NCBI RefSeq assembly: GCF_021290985.1
Contig: NZ_JAJOYU010000030.1
Location: 1-51,733, forward strand
DNA length: 51,733 bases
Direction: 5' to 3'
DNA from: Rheinheimera soli
GTDB lineage: Bacteria; Pseudomonadota; Gammaproteobacteria; Enterobacterales; Alteromonadaceae
Of this stretch, positions 33,923-43,459 are shown piece by piece. Below the pieces are notes generated by a model. The model worked only from the letters and a program-made list of their open reading frames with translations, made no database searches and was not told the DNA's origin. Made by a program: the position numbers and the translations under genes. The stretch's first letter is position 1. Each line of letters opens with the position of its first letter.

Positions 33923-35200
33923 ATGGCTGGATTTGACATCACACTGGCGCAAAACTTTTTGATTGCGCTGCTTATTGGTGCCTTGGTTGGCATTGAGCGG
34001 GAAAAACATAAAAACAATAATCATCCCGGCTCTTTTGCCGGAGTCCGTACTTACATCTTATTTGCTCAATTGGGGGCGGTCAGCGCCTGGTTGTCTGTGC
34101 ATTTACAAACACCATGGTTGTTTATCGCGGCTTTGGCGGCCGTCTCTGTCACAGTACTCTGTGCTTATTATCTGGAGAATAAAGCCAAAGCAGTGGCGCT
34201 GGGATTAACCAGCGAGTTGTCTGCTATTACTGTGTGTTTATTAGGCGGCGCTGTCATTTTTGGTTTTGCAGAAATAGCCGTATCTCTGGCTATTTTCACT
34301 TCGGCTATTCTGGCATTTCGGGAGCCTTTGCATGGCTTGATCAGCAAAATTGGTGCTGATGATCTGTATGCCGGCCTGAAACTATTGATCGCCAGCTTTA
34401 TTGTATTGCCCTTGTTGCCGAATGAAGCAATAGACCCCTGGCAGGCACTTAACCCTTATAAACTCTGGTTACTGGTAATTTTAATTTCTGCTTTGTCTTT
34501 AGTAGGTTATATAGCAGTACGCTCTTTAGGTGCAGTCAAAGGCACCATGATCACCGCTCTGACTGGTGGGCTGGTGTCATCCACAGCAATGACCTTAAGT
34601 TTTGCCCGCAGCAGTCAAACTGAAAATGACAGTGGGGCAGCTAACCGGCTGGCAGCTGGTATTTTAGTGTCCTGGCTGGTGATGTTTGGCCGGGTGATAC
34701 TGATTGTGACGGCTATATCCGTGCCTTTAATGCGGCAACTGCTATGGCCTTTAGTGGGATTAGCCTTAGTCACCGCAGTATTGGCGATGGCTTTTTTTCT
34801 GGCCAGTCACAGACTGCAATCAGCCTCTGTTGCTACTGCTGTGCCTGTGAATAACCCTTTTAGTTTATGGTCGGCTATCCAGTTTGCTTTGTTATTTGCG
34901 CTGGTACTGCTGCTGGTCAAACTGGCGGAGCATTATGCACCAGGTCAGGGTTTGTATTGGCTGGCCGCTCTGGCGGGTTTAACTGATGTGGATGCCATTA
35001 GTTTATCTCTTGCCGATTATGCCAGTCGTGGTGAGTCTGTTCAGTTAGCCGCTACAGCTATTGGCATTGCCATCTTAAGTAATTCTTTGGTGAAAACTGT
35101 TTTGGTATGGGTGGCTGGCGCTCAAAGCCTGGCACTGCGTATCTCCGCAGCCATGCTGGTGCTGGGTTTGGCAGGGCTTATGTTGTTTAGTGTGGTTTAG
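33923..35200 (+). CDS. MgtC/SapB family protein with DUF4010 domain
   Basis: The 425-residue inner-membrane protein has an N-terminal MgtC/SapB part (about 1-140: FLIALLIGALVGIEREK, then AGVRTYILFAQLGAV), with the family's Arg/Glu pattern, and a C-terminal DUF4010 part (about 180-400) of some eight helices. This long form is common in environmental proteobacteria. It is distinct from virulence MgtC, which is about 230 residues. The role is unknown; Mg2+ or membrane-potential related functions are proposed for relatives. Confidence 0.92.
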   Translation: MAGFDITLAQNFLIALLIGALVGIEREKHKNNNHPGSFAGVRTYILFAQLGAVSAWLSVHLQTPWLFIAALAAVSVTVLCAYYLENKAKAVALGLTSELSAITVCLLGGAVIFGFAEIAVSLAIFTSAILAFREPLHGLISKIGADDLYAGLKLLIASFIVLPLLPNEAIDPWQALNPYKLWLLVILISALSLVGYIAVRSLGAVKGTMITALTGGLVSSTAMTLSFARSSQTENDSGAANRLAAGILVSWLVMFGRVILIVTAISVPLMRQLLWPLVGLALVTAVLAMAFFLASHRLQSASVATAVPVNNPFSLWSAIQFALLFALVLLLVKLAEHYAPGQGLYWLAALAGLTDVDAISLSLADYASRGESVQLAATAIGIAILSNSLVKTVLVWVAGAQSLALRISAAMLVLGLAGLMLFSVV

Positions 35201-35300
35201 TGTTATTTGAATGCCCTGCGAAAAGCAGATTGCGTAGAAGCTCAGCTTGCCTTAAGTTTTCACTGGCAGAATTAAAAAGTAATTCAAAACAGAGGTGGTT

Positions 35301-35855
35301 ATGTCGGCTTCACAACAAAGTTACAGCGTCTGGATGCTGCGTTTGCATTGGCTGACTGTTCTGTTGCTTATTACTGTTTATGCCAGTATTGAGTTCAGAG
35401 GGGTATTTGAAAAAGGCACAGTAGAGCGTGACTTGATCAAAGAAGTGCATTTTGTGTTGGGCTTAAGTTTATGGTGTATTACCTGGCTTCGCTTGCTGAT
35501 CAGGCGTTTTAGTTTCATACCTGTGATAGAACCCGCACCCAAAACCATAGTGATCAAAATTGCAGCTTTGATGCATGCTGTGCTTTATATTTTTTTACTG
35601 CTGATGCCTGCATTAGGTTATCTGCTATTAAGCGCATCTGACCATGTTATTCCATTTTGGGGCTTTCAGTTGCCAGCCTTAATAGCACCAGACCCAGATC
35701 TGGCCGCGTCTATTAAAGAAGTACATGAAGTGGTGGGCAAAACAGGCTACGCCTTTATCGCTTTCCATGTACTGGGCGCTCTGGCACACCATTACATTGT
35801 GAAAGACAATACGTTAAAGCGTATGTTGCCTGGTTTATTCGGCTCGAAAAGCTAA
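35301..35855 (+). CDS. Cytochrome b561 family protein
   Basis: A four-helix di-heme membrane cytochrome of 184 residues. Axial His candidates lie in LRLHWLTV (16), IKEVHFVLG (50), ALMHAVLY and FIAFHVLGALAHH. It is like CybB/YodB, which accept electrons from ubiquinol and may remove superoxide. ATG 35301 lies five bases after AGAGG; the GTG at 35295 overlaps that site. The gap to the next gene is 58 bases. Confidence 0.93.
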   Translation: MSASQQSYSVWMLRLHWLTVLLLITVYASIEFRGVFEKGTVERDLIKEVHFVLGLSLWCITWLRLLIRRFSFIPVIEPAPKTIVIKIAALMHAVLYIFLLLMPALGYLLLSASDHVIPFWGFQLPALIAPDPDLAASIKEVHEVVGKTGYAFIAFHVLGALAHHYIVKDNTLKRMLPGLFGSKS

Positions 35856-35913
35856 AACAAGTTGACTCAAAGCGCTGAATTGTCTTAACTCTGCCCCTCT
35901 GACGTGAGGGGAT

Positions 35914-36837
35914 ATGAGCAAAGCAACAAAGCCATCTGAAATTACCTTACCACCCAAAGATTTGGGCTGGGGTACAGTGCTGAATTTTCTGATTGAAAAA
36001 TTTCACCGCATCGACGCTGCCATTTGGCAACAGCGAGTAGCTGATGGCAAAGTCTATTGGTTTGGTGGCGAAGTGATCAGTGCAACCACCGCATTTTTAC
36101 CCAGCCGCCGGGTCTGTTATTACCGTGAAGTCGCAGCTGAGCCAGTTATTCCTTTTACCCATCAGATTTTGTATCAGGATGAGCATATTATTGTCGTCTG
36201 CAAACCACATTTTTTACCTGTGACGCCGGGCGGTGAGTTCGTCAATGAATGTCTGCTGGAAAGAGTGAAACGCGATACGGGTCTACACGATGTGGTGGCA
36301 GTGCACAGGCTGGATAAAGAAACCGCAGGTTTGGTGCTGTTTTCTGTCAATAGCCAAAGCAGGCCTTTGTATTATCAGCTGTTTGCACAAGGGCATATCA
36401 GCAAAAGTTATCAGGCGGTGGCCCGGTTATCTGAAGAGCTTCAGCAACTCGAATTACCACACAGCTGGCAAGTTAAAAACCGGCTGGAAAAATCAACTCC
36501 GGCTTTTTTAATGCAACAAGTGGATGGTGAAGTGAATGCGTTTTCCAGCCTGACCTTGGTGGAAAGAAGTGCTGAACTTGGATTGTTTGAACTTAGCCCC
36601 CATACAGGAAAAACCCACCAGTTGAGGTTGCATATGCTGTCTGTGGGTTGCCCTATTTTATTTGATAAATATTACCCAGAGTTGCTGCCAAAGCAGCAGC
36701 CGGATTTTGCCGAACCACTGCAATTATTGGCAAAACGCTTAAGTTTTAGTGATCCGGTTACAGGCCTGGATCATCAGTTTGAATCACCCCGCCAGTTGCA
36801 AAGCTGGCCCGTTATTACCGGATCTAAGGAAAACTAA
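35914..36837 (+). CDS. RluA-family pseudouridine synthase
   Basis: It converts uridine to pseudouridine in RNA. The 307 residues have a short S4-like start (about 20-70, including VLNFLIEKF and VADGKVYWFGG) and a catalytic domain with HRLDKETAGLVLF, where Asp134 is the catalytic residue. The ending GKTHQLRLHM is also typical of the family. It resembles the RluA-like group that lacks an assigned site. The stop overlaps the next start by one base (TAATG), so the ABM gene is coupled to it. Confidence 0.93.
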   Translation: MSKATKPSEITLPPKDLGWGTVLNFLIEKFHRIDAAIWQQRVADGKVYWFGGEVISATTAFLPSRRVCYYREVAAEPVIPFTHQILYQDEHIIVVCKPHFLPVTPGGEFVNECLLERVKRDTGLHDVVAVHRLDKETAGLVLFSVNSQSRPLYYQLFAQGHISKSYQAVARLSEELQQLELPHSWQVKNRLEKSTPAFLMQQVDGEVNAFSSLTLVERSAELGLFELSPHTGKTHQLRLHMLSVGCPILFDKYYPELLPKQQPDFAEPLQLLAKRLSFSDPVTGLDHQFESPRQLQSWPVITGSKEN

Positions 36838-37187
36838 TGTCTAAAAAAGTCTATTGCATTGCTCAGTTTTTACCTAAGCCAGGCAAAGAAGCTGAACTCT
36901 TCAAAGCACTACAAGGTTTAGAGGCGAATACCTTGCGCGAGGATGCTTGCCTGCACTACAGAGTTACCCGTCATATTCCAAGCCCCTTTGCCGAAGGCAA
37001 AAGTTTTCCAATTGTGTTTAACGAAATTTGGGCTGATATCCAAAGCTTTGAAGCTCATTGCCAGCGCAATGAAATAAAAGACTTTTTCCAGACCTATTGC
37101 GTCGCTGAAACAGGTTTAGCAGCAGATTGGAATGTCTGTATTTACAGCGATGAGCCGGAAAACTTTGATGCACCAAAGTTGGTGTAA
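36837..37187 (+). CDS. ABM-family antibiotic-biosynthesis-monooxygenase-like protein (putative quinol monooxygenase)
   Basis: The 116 residues fit the dimeric alpha+beta ABM fold: VYCIAQFLPKPGKEAELFKA (first strand and helix), a central HYRVTRHI strand, and FNEIWADIQSFEAHCQRNEI, the usual W-x-S-x-x-x-H element. It is a YgiN-like small protein, possibly acting on quinols or aromatic products. It is translationally coupled to the pseudouridine synthase upstream. Confidence 0.88.
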   Translation: MSKKVYCIAQFLPKPGKEAELFKALQGLEANTLREDACLHYRVTRHIPSPFAEGKSFPIVFNEIWADIQSFEAHCQRNEIKDFFQTYCVAETGLAADWNVCIYSDEPENFDAPKLV

Positions 37188-37300
37188 CAGAGTCAAACTG
37201 AGCTGGCTTTATCTTTTAATCGCAGCTCTGCTACTTTGCCGCGCAATGCCCAAACGTAGCCTGAATGCTGTAAACACGTTCTTACTGGGTGAGTTCCGAG

Positions 37301-37549
37301 ATGTCAAAATCTGTATTTAAAAAACTGCCAGCCCGCTCTATGGCTTATGTCATGCCGCTGATCTTATCCATTATTATGAGCTGTATTGTGTCTTTGATCA
37401 GTACCTTAAAAAGCACTGGCTTTAGCGGTTTTGAACTGCCTATCTGGTTGGGAGCCTGGGGGTTATCCTGGGTGGTGGCTTATCCGGTATTACTGTTGAT
37501 ATTGCCGCTGGTGCGAAAACTAACCAGTTTTATTGTTGAAACGCCATAA
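37301..37549 (+). CDS. DUF2798 small membrane protein
   Basis: The 82 residues have two helices (about 12-35 and 50-72). The pattern LPARSMAYVMPLILSIIMSC, then W-x-x-SW-x-V-AYP, is that of DUF2798. Start ATG 37301, with GGTGAG about 8 bases before; GTG 37289 is possible. The function is unknown. Confidence 0.85.
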   Translation: MSKSVFKKLPARSMAYVMPLILSIIMSCIVSLISTLKSTGFSGFELPIWLGAWGLSWVVAYPVLLLILPLVRKLTSFIVETP

Positions 37550-37580
37550 GTCTGCGAGAAAAATACCCTGAAATGTGCAC

Positions 37581-37608
37581 AAAAAAAGCCGGTTTTTACA
37601 CCGGCTTT
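37581..37608 (-). terminator. Terminator of the PhoX gene
   Basis: AAAGCCGG/CCGGCTTT with an 8-base loop. On the minus strand the stem runs into a run of seven T, 17 bases after the PhoX stop. It may also serve the convergent DUF2798 gene. Confidence 0.85.
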
Positions 37609-37624
37609 GTGTTTGGAAAGTGTC

Positions 37625-39628
37625 TTAAGAACCTATTACGCCACCATCATCTTTGGTGACAATCACAGTCGCTGAACGTGGTCTGCTGGCGCCGTCGTTC
37701 GCTGGCCAGTTACTGGTAAACTGGTTTGGAGTAGAGCGATCGCCAGGATGTTGAATATTCACAAACATGGTTTTCAAATCTGGTGTAAAAGCTAAACCTG
37801 TGACTTCACAATCGACAGGGCCTACCAGAAAACGTTTGATGCTGCGATTGACTGGGTCGGCCACCAGCATTTGGTTGTTACCATAAGGGCCTTCACCTTG
37901 CTGAGAACCGCTCATATCGGTTTGGATCCACAGCAAACCGTTGGCGCTGAAACATAAGCCATCCGGGCTTGCCATATGATTGTCTGCAGTCAGAGTCAGG
38001 TCAGTACCTGGAGTTGCAGTACCAACATCACCTGCCAGCAGAAAAATATCCCAGTTAAAACTTAAACCCAAAGTTGCGGCATTTTCTTTCCAGCGAATAA
38101 TATGGCCAGTGGCGTTATTGGCGCGTGGGTTTGCTGCATCAGTCTGAGCTGTGGTTCGGGCTGTATTGTTAGTCAGCGTAAAATACACTTCACCAGTCGT
38201 TGGATGCACTGCACCCCATTCAGGTCTGTCCATTTTCGTCGCACCGGCAATATCAGCAGCCAGACGGGTGTTTAACAAAATATCGGCCTGACTGTCGAAG
38301 CTGACACCTGCAGCGGCGGCTTTGGTCATCAGGGTTTCGTTGTTGATATCCAGAGCCAACCATTCGCCAGAACCGTCGGCGTTAAATTTAGCAACATACA
38401 AAGTACCGTCATTCAGTAAATGACCGCCTGCAGTGGCTTTAAAGTACGGCGCTTTAGATACATATTTGTAGATGTATTCAAAAGTAGAGTCATCGCCTGA
38501 GTACACAACGATCGGCTGACCTTCCACCACAGGGCCAAAAATAACGCCTTCGTGGCCAAAACGGCCTAAAGCTGTGCGTTTTTGTGGCACGCTGTCCGGA
38601 TTAAATGGGTCAATTTCTACTATCCAACCAAAAGTATTTGGCTCGTTACGGTAATCTTCAGTGGCATCGGCACCTAAGCTGGTTGCATTAAAGCGCTGAT
38701 ACTGCTCGGCACCTGAATCGGCAGTTTCCCAGTAATAGCGGCCATTTCTGCTGCCAACGCCATAACGTCTGTGTTCACGTGGCTGAGTGGCATCTGCATT
38801 CATAAAATAGCCTGCCCAGTTTTCTTCGCAGGTTAAATAAGTGCTCCAAGGCGTAAAACCATTACCGCAGTTATTTAAGGTACCGCGGGTGCGGGTGCCG
38901 TCCTGGCTGTATTTAGTCACTACTTTGGCGTCACCACGCACAGGGCCTGTGATATCCATAGGCGTTGCGCCTGTGATGCGGCGGTTTAGCGGACTGCCTT
39001 GCACCAGTTGGAACTGGCCTTGTGCATCTTTTTTGATATGAGCCACAGTGACGCCATGTGCTGCAACTTCTTTACGAACTTCGTCAGCCGGACGCGGTAA
39101 GCCTGTCGGACCCATAGGGTGCAGTACGTTGGCATCCAGATATTCATGGTTAAATACCAGTACACCTTCGTTGCTGTTTTGGTTGTTGCTGCGCGCATCT
39201 AAAGGGAAAAAATGCATACCGTCGTGGTGAGCACCCACTTGCTGTTCCATATCGGCGCCAGTGTTGCTGCCATCGGCCAGATAAGCCGGGTAACTGCCTG
39301 ACAGTGGCGTGCCCATAGGTAAGAATGCCCGGGCTGTGTAACCCACTGGCACTGTAATCTCATCCAGACGGTTAGCCGCAATAGCGGCAAAACCCAGCAA
39401 AACCGGAGCTGGTTCAGGCTTGACGCCCACAGGACCTGTGACTGGTTCAGCGGTATCGCTGCTGCAGCCGACTAAAGCCGAGCCCATAATGGTGGCTATG
39501 GCTGCGCCTAAAGAACCTTTTAAGAAACTGCGGCGCGAGGCCAGTACGGACTGAAAATCAGGATTATCTGAAAAGTTAGTTTGTGGATCTATACCCGAGT
39601 TATCAATCTGGAAATTTTTGTTCTGCAT
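37625..39628 (-). CDS. PhoX-family phosphatase, Tat-exported
   Basis: The 667 residues correspond to PhoX, a calcium/iron-dependent alkaline phosphatase that frees phosphate from organic esters in the periplasm. A Tat signal SRRSFLKG (31-38) is followed by a hydrophobic stretch that ends in ALVGC (Cys55), so it may be a Tat-exported lipoprotein. Family segments visible are GVLVFNHEYLD, CGNGFTPWSTYLTCEENWAGYF, GRFGHEGVIFG and the C-terminal PGDRSTPNQFTSNWP. A strong terminator follows. Phosphate starvation control is expected, but I saw no clear Pho box. Confidence 0.95.
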   Translation of the reverse strand: MQNKNFQIDNSGIDPQTNFSDNPDFQSVLASRRSFLKGSLGAAIATIMGSALVGCSSDTAEPVTGPVGVKPEPAPVLLGFAAIAANRLDEITVPVGYTARAFLPMGTPLSGSYPAYLADGSNTGADMEQQVGAHHDGMHFFPLDARSNNQNSNEGVLVFNHEYLDANVLHPMGPTGLPRPADEVRKEVAAHGVTVAHIKKDAQGQFQLVQGSPLNRRITGATPMDITGPVRGDAKVVTKYSQDGTRTRGTLNNCGNGFTPWSTYLTCEENWAGYFMNADATQPREHRRYGVGSRNGRYYWETADSGAEQYQRFNATSLGADATEDYRNEPNTFGWIVEIDPFNPDSVPQKRTALGRFGHEGVIFGPVVEGQPIVVYSGDDSTFEYIYKYVSKAPYFKATAGGHLLNDGTLYVAKFNADGSGEWLALDINNETLMTKAAAAGVSFDSQADILLNTRLAADIAGATKMDRPEWGAVHPTTGEVYFTLTNNTARTTAQTDAANPRANNATGHIIRWKENAATLGLSFNWDIFLLAGDVGTATPGTDLTLTADNHMASPDGLCFSANGLLWIQTDMSGSQQGEGPYGNNQMLVADPVNRSIKRFLVGPVDCEVTGLAFTPDLKTMFVNIQHPGDRSTPNQFTSNWPANDGASRPRSATVIVTKDDGGVIGS

Positions 39629-39885
39629 TTTGACTCCGATGTCGGTTTAATTAGAAATCTGCCGCGACATTAGAGCTGTTGTTTGTTTCAGTAAGGTTAC
39701 TTTTTGTTGATAAAATAAAGACAACTAGGGAGCTATAAGAAAAAAACGATTAACGGCTGGAAAAATGCGGTGTAAGTAAGTTACACAAAATCTGAACTTT
39801 AATGATGACCCTTGCTGACGCCACCGCTGCCGTCCGGCAAACTGATCCACACATTTTGCATCATGTCCTGATCTTCAGCATAACT

Positions 39886-40590
39886 TCAGCTTAATTTCGC
39901 AAGGTAAGCAGGTACTATTTTAGCCGCAGGGCCGTAATAACCTTCGGCAAAATCGCCACGGGTGGCTTCCAGATTAAGCTCAACTGTATGGGCTCCTGAC
40001 TCTGCAGCTATCTGCACAAAACCTGCAGCCGGATAGACCTGACCCGAAGTACCAATGGAAATAAACAAATCGGCCTGCATCAGTGCATCTGCGCATTGAT
40101 CCATCTGATAAGGCATTTCACCAAACCAGACAATATCAGGTCGAAGTGGTTGTGGCGTTTTGCAGCAGTGGCATAAGTCTGTGGCTGTTAAATCTTTTAA
40201 CCAGCTTTGGCTTTTGCCTGAAACAGCACATTTTACTTTTTGCAGTTGACCGTGCATGGCAATGACATGCTCTGATCCTGCCCTTTGATGCAGGTTATCG
40301 ACATTTTGCGTGATCAGTAAAAAGTTGCCCCCCTTGGCTTTATGTTGCTGTTCAAACTTCGCTAAAGCCAGATGAGCGGCATTGGGTTTAAGTTTTGGGG
40401 CCAGTAGTTGAGCGCGACGCAGATTATAAAACTGCTGCACCAAGGCTGGATCTCGCGCATAACCTTCAGGAGTCGCCACATCCTCTATCTTATGGTTTTC
40501 CCATAATCCATTGTTATCACGAAAGGTTTTAATGCCAGATTCGGCAGATACACCTGCACCTGTCAGCACAACTATGTTACTAAATCGCAT
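39886..40590 (-). CDS. cobB: NAD-dependent protein deacylase, sirtuin (CobB)
   Basis: A cytosolic NAD+-dependent lysine deacylase of 234 residues. Motifs are [14 protein letters not shown] (11-24) for NAD, QNVDNLH (95-101), and catalytic His113 in MHG. The zinc region has Cys121 and LCHCC (139-143) then [11 protein letters not shown], close to E. coli CobB in wording. Tyr55 and Arg58 (FYNLRR) are the pair that lets class III sirtuins accept succinyl- and malonyl-lysine, so desuccinylation is predicted as well as deacetylation. It stands alone. Confidence 0.95.
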   Translation of the reverse strand: MRFSNIVVLTGAGVSAESGIKTFRDNNGLWENHKIEDVATPEGYARDPALVQQFYNLRRAQLLAPKLKPNAAHLALAKFEQQHKAKGGNFLLITQNVDNLHQRAGSEHVIAMHGQLQKVKCAVSGKSQSWLKDLTATDLCHCCKTPQPLRPDIVWFGEMPYQMDQCADALMQADLFISIGTSGQVYPAAGFVQIAAESGAHTVELNLEATRGDFAEGYYGPAAKIVPAYLAKLS

Positions 40591-40940
40591 AAATAAAAGC
40601 CTTTATTGCTGCTCATATCAGTATGCTTTGTCAGAGCACGTATTTTGTCAGTAGCTTATCCTGTTGCAAAAGAAGCGCAACTGAAAAGCGGATGGACAGC
40701 ATCAGGTGTTAGCGTTTGATCCCCAGCTTTCTTTATGATGCGGCTCCCCGTTTTTGTTTCACTTTTATCGTTTTTATTGTGTACTGAGGTTGACTCTGTT
40801 ACGTTGTGCTTCACTATTGATATGACATAGCTATAGTAAAAGAGCTGTGAGTCGTTTGTATGCAGTAGCTACCTCAATATTCTAGCTAGGCGTGCAAATG
40901 TATCTGATATTGCAGTTCAACAGATCCAAGCAGGAGTGGT
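40591..40940. other. 350-base gap between divergent cobB and cyclase genes
   Basis: Promoter region for both directions. I see no gene and no outstanding repeat. Confidence 0.4.
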
Positions 40941-41846
40941 ATGCCAAGCTCGTCGTTAGGCTCGTTAAGTGATTATATCGATCAGTTACTTGAAGCTATT
41001 TGTGTGGTTGATGCCAACGGCCACTTCTTGTATCTGAGTTCCGGTTGTGAGCGAATTTTTGGCTACAAAAGCACCGAAATGATCGGTCGGCCCATGATTG
41101 AATTAGTGCATCCGGATGACAGAGAACGTACTTTATTGGCCGCCAGCGAAATTATGTCTGGCGATCAGAAAATCGATTTTGAAAACCGCTACATCCGTAA
41201 AGATGGTCAGATTGCTTATATCCAGTGGTCTGCCCGTTGGTCTGAAGAGCAAAAAGTGCGGGTGGCTGTAGCGCGCGATATCACCAAACACAAACAACTG
41301 TTAGAGCAGTTGCAGCACATTGCCTTTTACGATCCACTGACTCAATTACCTAACAGAGCTTTGTTTGAAGATCGGCTGCAGCAGTCATTAGCACGTGCCA
41401 GACGTGAGAAGGGCATGCTGGCTTTATGTTTTGTGGATTTAGATAAATTTAAAGAAGTGAATGACCAGTACGGCCATGCCGCTGGTGATTTGTGTTTAAA
41501 AAAAGTAGCAGAGCTTTTGCTACATTCAGTGCGTGAAACCGACACTGTGGCCCGTTTAGGAGGAGACGAGTTTGTTATAGTGATGGATGCTGTGACAGAT
41601 CAAGCCGCAGTGTTAAGCATTTTGCAGAACCTGTTTACTAAACTTCAGTTGCCGTTTTTATTTGAACAACACTCACTGCAATTGTCCGCCAGTATTGGCA
41701 TTGCATTTTTCCCGCAGCATGGTCAGGATCAAGCCAGTCTGTTAGCTGCAGCAGACCGGGCTATGTACAAAGCCAAACATGCAGGTGGCAATCAGCTTTG
41801 TTGTGCCACAGAGCTGTTGGATTCAGCGGGCAAGATTTTCGGTTAA
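40941..41846 (+). CDS. PAS-GGDEF diguanylate cyclase
   Basis: The 301 residues carry a PAS sensor domain (about 10-115: VVDANGHFLYLSSGCERIFGY, DITKHKQ at its end), then a GGDEF domain (about 128-290) with GGDEF at 207-211 and the inhibitory I-site RETD at 198-201. There is no membrane segment, so the PAS ligand is sensed in the cytosol. It makes c-di-GMP. It is the second active-looking cyclase in this window, and no EAL/HD-GYP partner is present. Confidence 0.95.
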   Translation: MPSSSLGSLSDYIDQLLEAICVVDANGHFLYLSSGCERIFGYKSTEMIGRPMIELVHPDDRERTLLAASEIMSGDQKIDFENRYIRKDGQIAYIQWSARWSEEQKVRVAVARDITKHKQLLEQLQHIAFYDPLTQLPNRALFEDRLQQSLARARREKGMLALCFVDLDKFKEVNDQYGHAAGDLCLKKVAELLLHSVRETDTVARLGGDEFVIVMDAVTDQAAVLSILQNLFTKLQLPFLFEQHSLQLSASIGIAFFPQHGQDQASLLAAADRAMYKAKHAGGNQLCCATELLDSAGKIFG

Positions 41847-41904
41847 CTCTAGTCTTATTGCTGTTAAACTTTTGTTTTTCCAACGATAGTGAGTCTTGTG
41901 TCTG

Positions 41905-42504
41905 ATGTCCTTACCTCGTCGTGTTCATCGCTTTTTAGGCTGGTGTTTAATTCTGCCATTTTTTATCTGGGCTGTTACTGGTCTGGTATTTTTTATCAAA
42001 CCAGGTTATCAGGCTGCTTTTTCGTATCTAACGGTTAAAACCTATCCTATTAGCAACACTGTTCAAATTAATCCTCAACCAGCTTGGCTGGAAATTAAAC
42101 TGCTGCAAACTGTGTTGGGTTTACATCTGTTGGTGAAACAAGCAGATGGCTGGCAGCAGTTGAACCCGCAAGACTTCACAGTACGTTCCCTGCCGGCGGA
42201 AGATGAACTGCAGCTGCTTATTAAAGATGCAATCAGCGTCGACCCGCAGCGTTATGGCCAACAGCTACAAAAAACAGAGCAAGGTTTTCTCACAGAGACC
42301 GGTGTACAAATTCAATTGGATTGGGACAGTTTGAGTTTGTCGCAACAAGGTAAAGATACTGAATTAATTAACAATTTATACAAAGCTCATTACCTGCAGT
42401 GGACAGGGCATAAAAGCCTGGATCAGGCACTGGGCGTGATCGGCTTAGTACTGCTGATGTTAACTACTGTACTGGGGATCCGCTTGTTGATCTGCCGTCG
42501 TTAA
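41905..42504 (+). CDS. PepSY-domain membrane protein
   Basis: About 199 residues: an N-terminal helix after SLPRRVHRFLGWCLILPFFIWAV, a periplasmic PepSY-like part (about 40-160), and a C-terminal helix near 172-196 (VIGLVLLMLTTVLGIRLL). Short PepSY proteins like this accompany heme or siderophore uptake genes. ATG 41905 is chosen; the frame extends to TTG 41896. A Fur-like site and the tonB operon follow, so it may belong to the same iron block, though 264 bases separate them. Confidence 0.82.
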   Translation: MSLPRRVHRFLGWCLILPFFIWAVTGLVFFIKPGYQAAFSYLTVKTYPISNTVQINPQPAWLEIKLLQTVLGLHLLVKQADGWQQLNPQDFTVRSLPAEDELQLLIKDAISVDPQRYGQQLQKTEQGFLTETGVQIQLDWDSLSLSQQGKDTELINNLYKAHYLQWTGHKSLDQALGVIGLVLLMLTTVLGIRLLICRR

Positions 42505-42562
42505 ACATGAATAAGAGCCTGTATACCAGGTATACAAAGCTCCCTCTGTATTAAACTGTTTG

Positions 42563-42582
42563 CAAATAAGAATTATTATCGA
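42563..42582. promoter_or_regulatory. Fur-box-like site upstream of tonB
   Basis: AATAAGAATTATTATC (42565-42580) is near-palindromic and similar to the Fur consensus halves GATAAT/ATTATC. It lies about 190 bases upstream of the tonB start. Iron-repressed transcription of tonB-exbB-exbD is inferred. Confidence 0.55.
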
Positions 42583-42603
42583 TAACATGATTCCTGTCTG
42601 AGT

Positions 42604-42632
42604 GCAGTGCGATAAAAGCTTTGTCGCACTGC
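42604..42632 (+). promoter_or_regulatory. Perfect 9-bp hairpin in tonB leader
   Basis: GCAGTGCGA (42604-42612) and TCGCACTGC (42624-42632) flank an 11-base loop. No T run follows. It could be a 5' UTR structure or an operator. It shares the GTGCGA/TCGCAC core with the palindrome at 17751. Confidence 0.5.
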
Positions 42633-42768
42633 TGTCGCTGTGGATTCGTGCAGCTTTGCATAGACTCCAGGTTTAACTTTTCAGATCAGAGAGTCCAATT
42701 CAGGTTACCCAAAACGCCTGTTTGGCATACTTTGATCTGTTATCTGGCATGAATGTGGTGGAAAAGCG

Positions 42769-43449
42769 GTGAAAGGATCTGCCCTGTTATTTATTTTTGT
42801 ACTGATGGTGCATGTAAGTTTAGTTGCAGCAGCTGTGACTCTTTCGACAGAACCACAAGCTAAAGTTGTGGAAACAGCCATTGAAGGCCTGATTATTCCA
42901 GCTCCAGTTGTCCCGCAGCCAGAAAAACCTGAACCCAGCCCTGCATTACCAGAACCAGTAAAAAAGCCAAAGCCAAAGCCGCTTCAACCAAAACCGGCTG
43001 TCGCTAAAAAAAACGTCAGTCAGCCCAAAGCTGCTCAGTTCAAACCAGCTGCTGTTGCAGAAGCTTCACCCACTGCTATCAGCGCACCAGAAGCTGTTGC
43101 AGCGGCAGTACCAGCCAAAACCGTCACTGAAAATCCGGAGCCAGAACCAGAGCCTCCAGCCACTCCACCTGTTGCATCGGCCAGTAATGCGGTGAATAAA
43201 GCGCCGCTGTATCCGATGTTATCGCGCCGTTTGAAAGAGCAAGGCACAGTCTATCTGCAGGTGTTGGTATTAAAAAATGGCAAAGTAGGGCAGTTAAAAC
43301 TGAAACAAAGTTCGGGTTTCGCACGACTGGATCAATCGGCACTGAATGCGGTGCGCAGCTGGACTTATCAACCTGCGCTGAAGTTGGGCCAGCCAATAGA
43401 TTTCTGGTTTGTACAGCCTGTGGTTTTTAATTTAAATTCAATTCATTAG
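42769..43449 (+). CDS. tonB: TonB-family energy transducer
   Basis: The 226 residues consist of an N-terminal membrane anchor (about 4-24), a long Pro/Lys/Glu linker (KPEPSPALPEPVKKPKPKP and further), and the C-terminal TonB domain (about 145-222: LYPMLSRRLKEQGTVYLQVL, then GFARLDQSALNAVRSWTYQPA). It carries proton-motive energy to outer-membrane receptors. The start is GTG 42769, with GGTGGA six bases upstream. It forms an operon with exbB and exbD (10-base gap). Confidence 0.95.
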   Translation: MKGSALLFIFVLMVHVSLVAAAVTLSTEPQAKVVETAIEGLIIPAPVVPQPEKPEPSPALPEPVKKPKPKPLQPKPAVAKKNVSQPKAAQFKPAAVAEASPTAISAPEAVAAAVPAKTVTENPEPEPEPPATPPVASASNAVNKAPLYPMLSRRLKEQGTVYLQVLVLKNGKVGQLKLKQSSGFARLDQSALNAVRSWTYQPALKLGQPIDFWFVQPVVFNLNSIH

Positions 43450-43459
43450 AGAGTAAATC

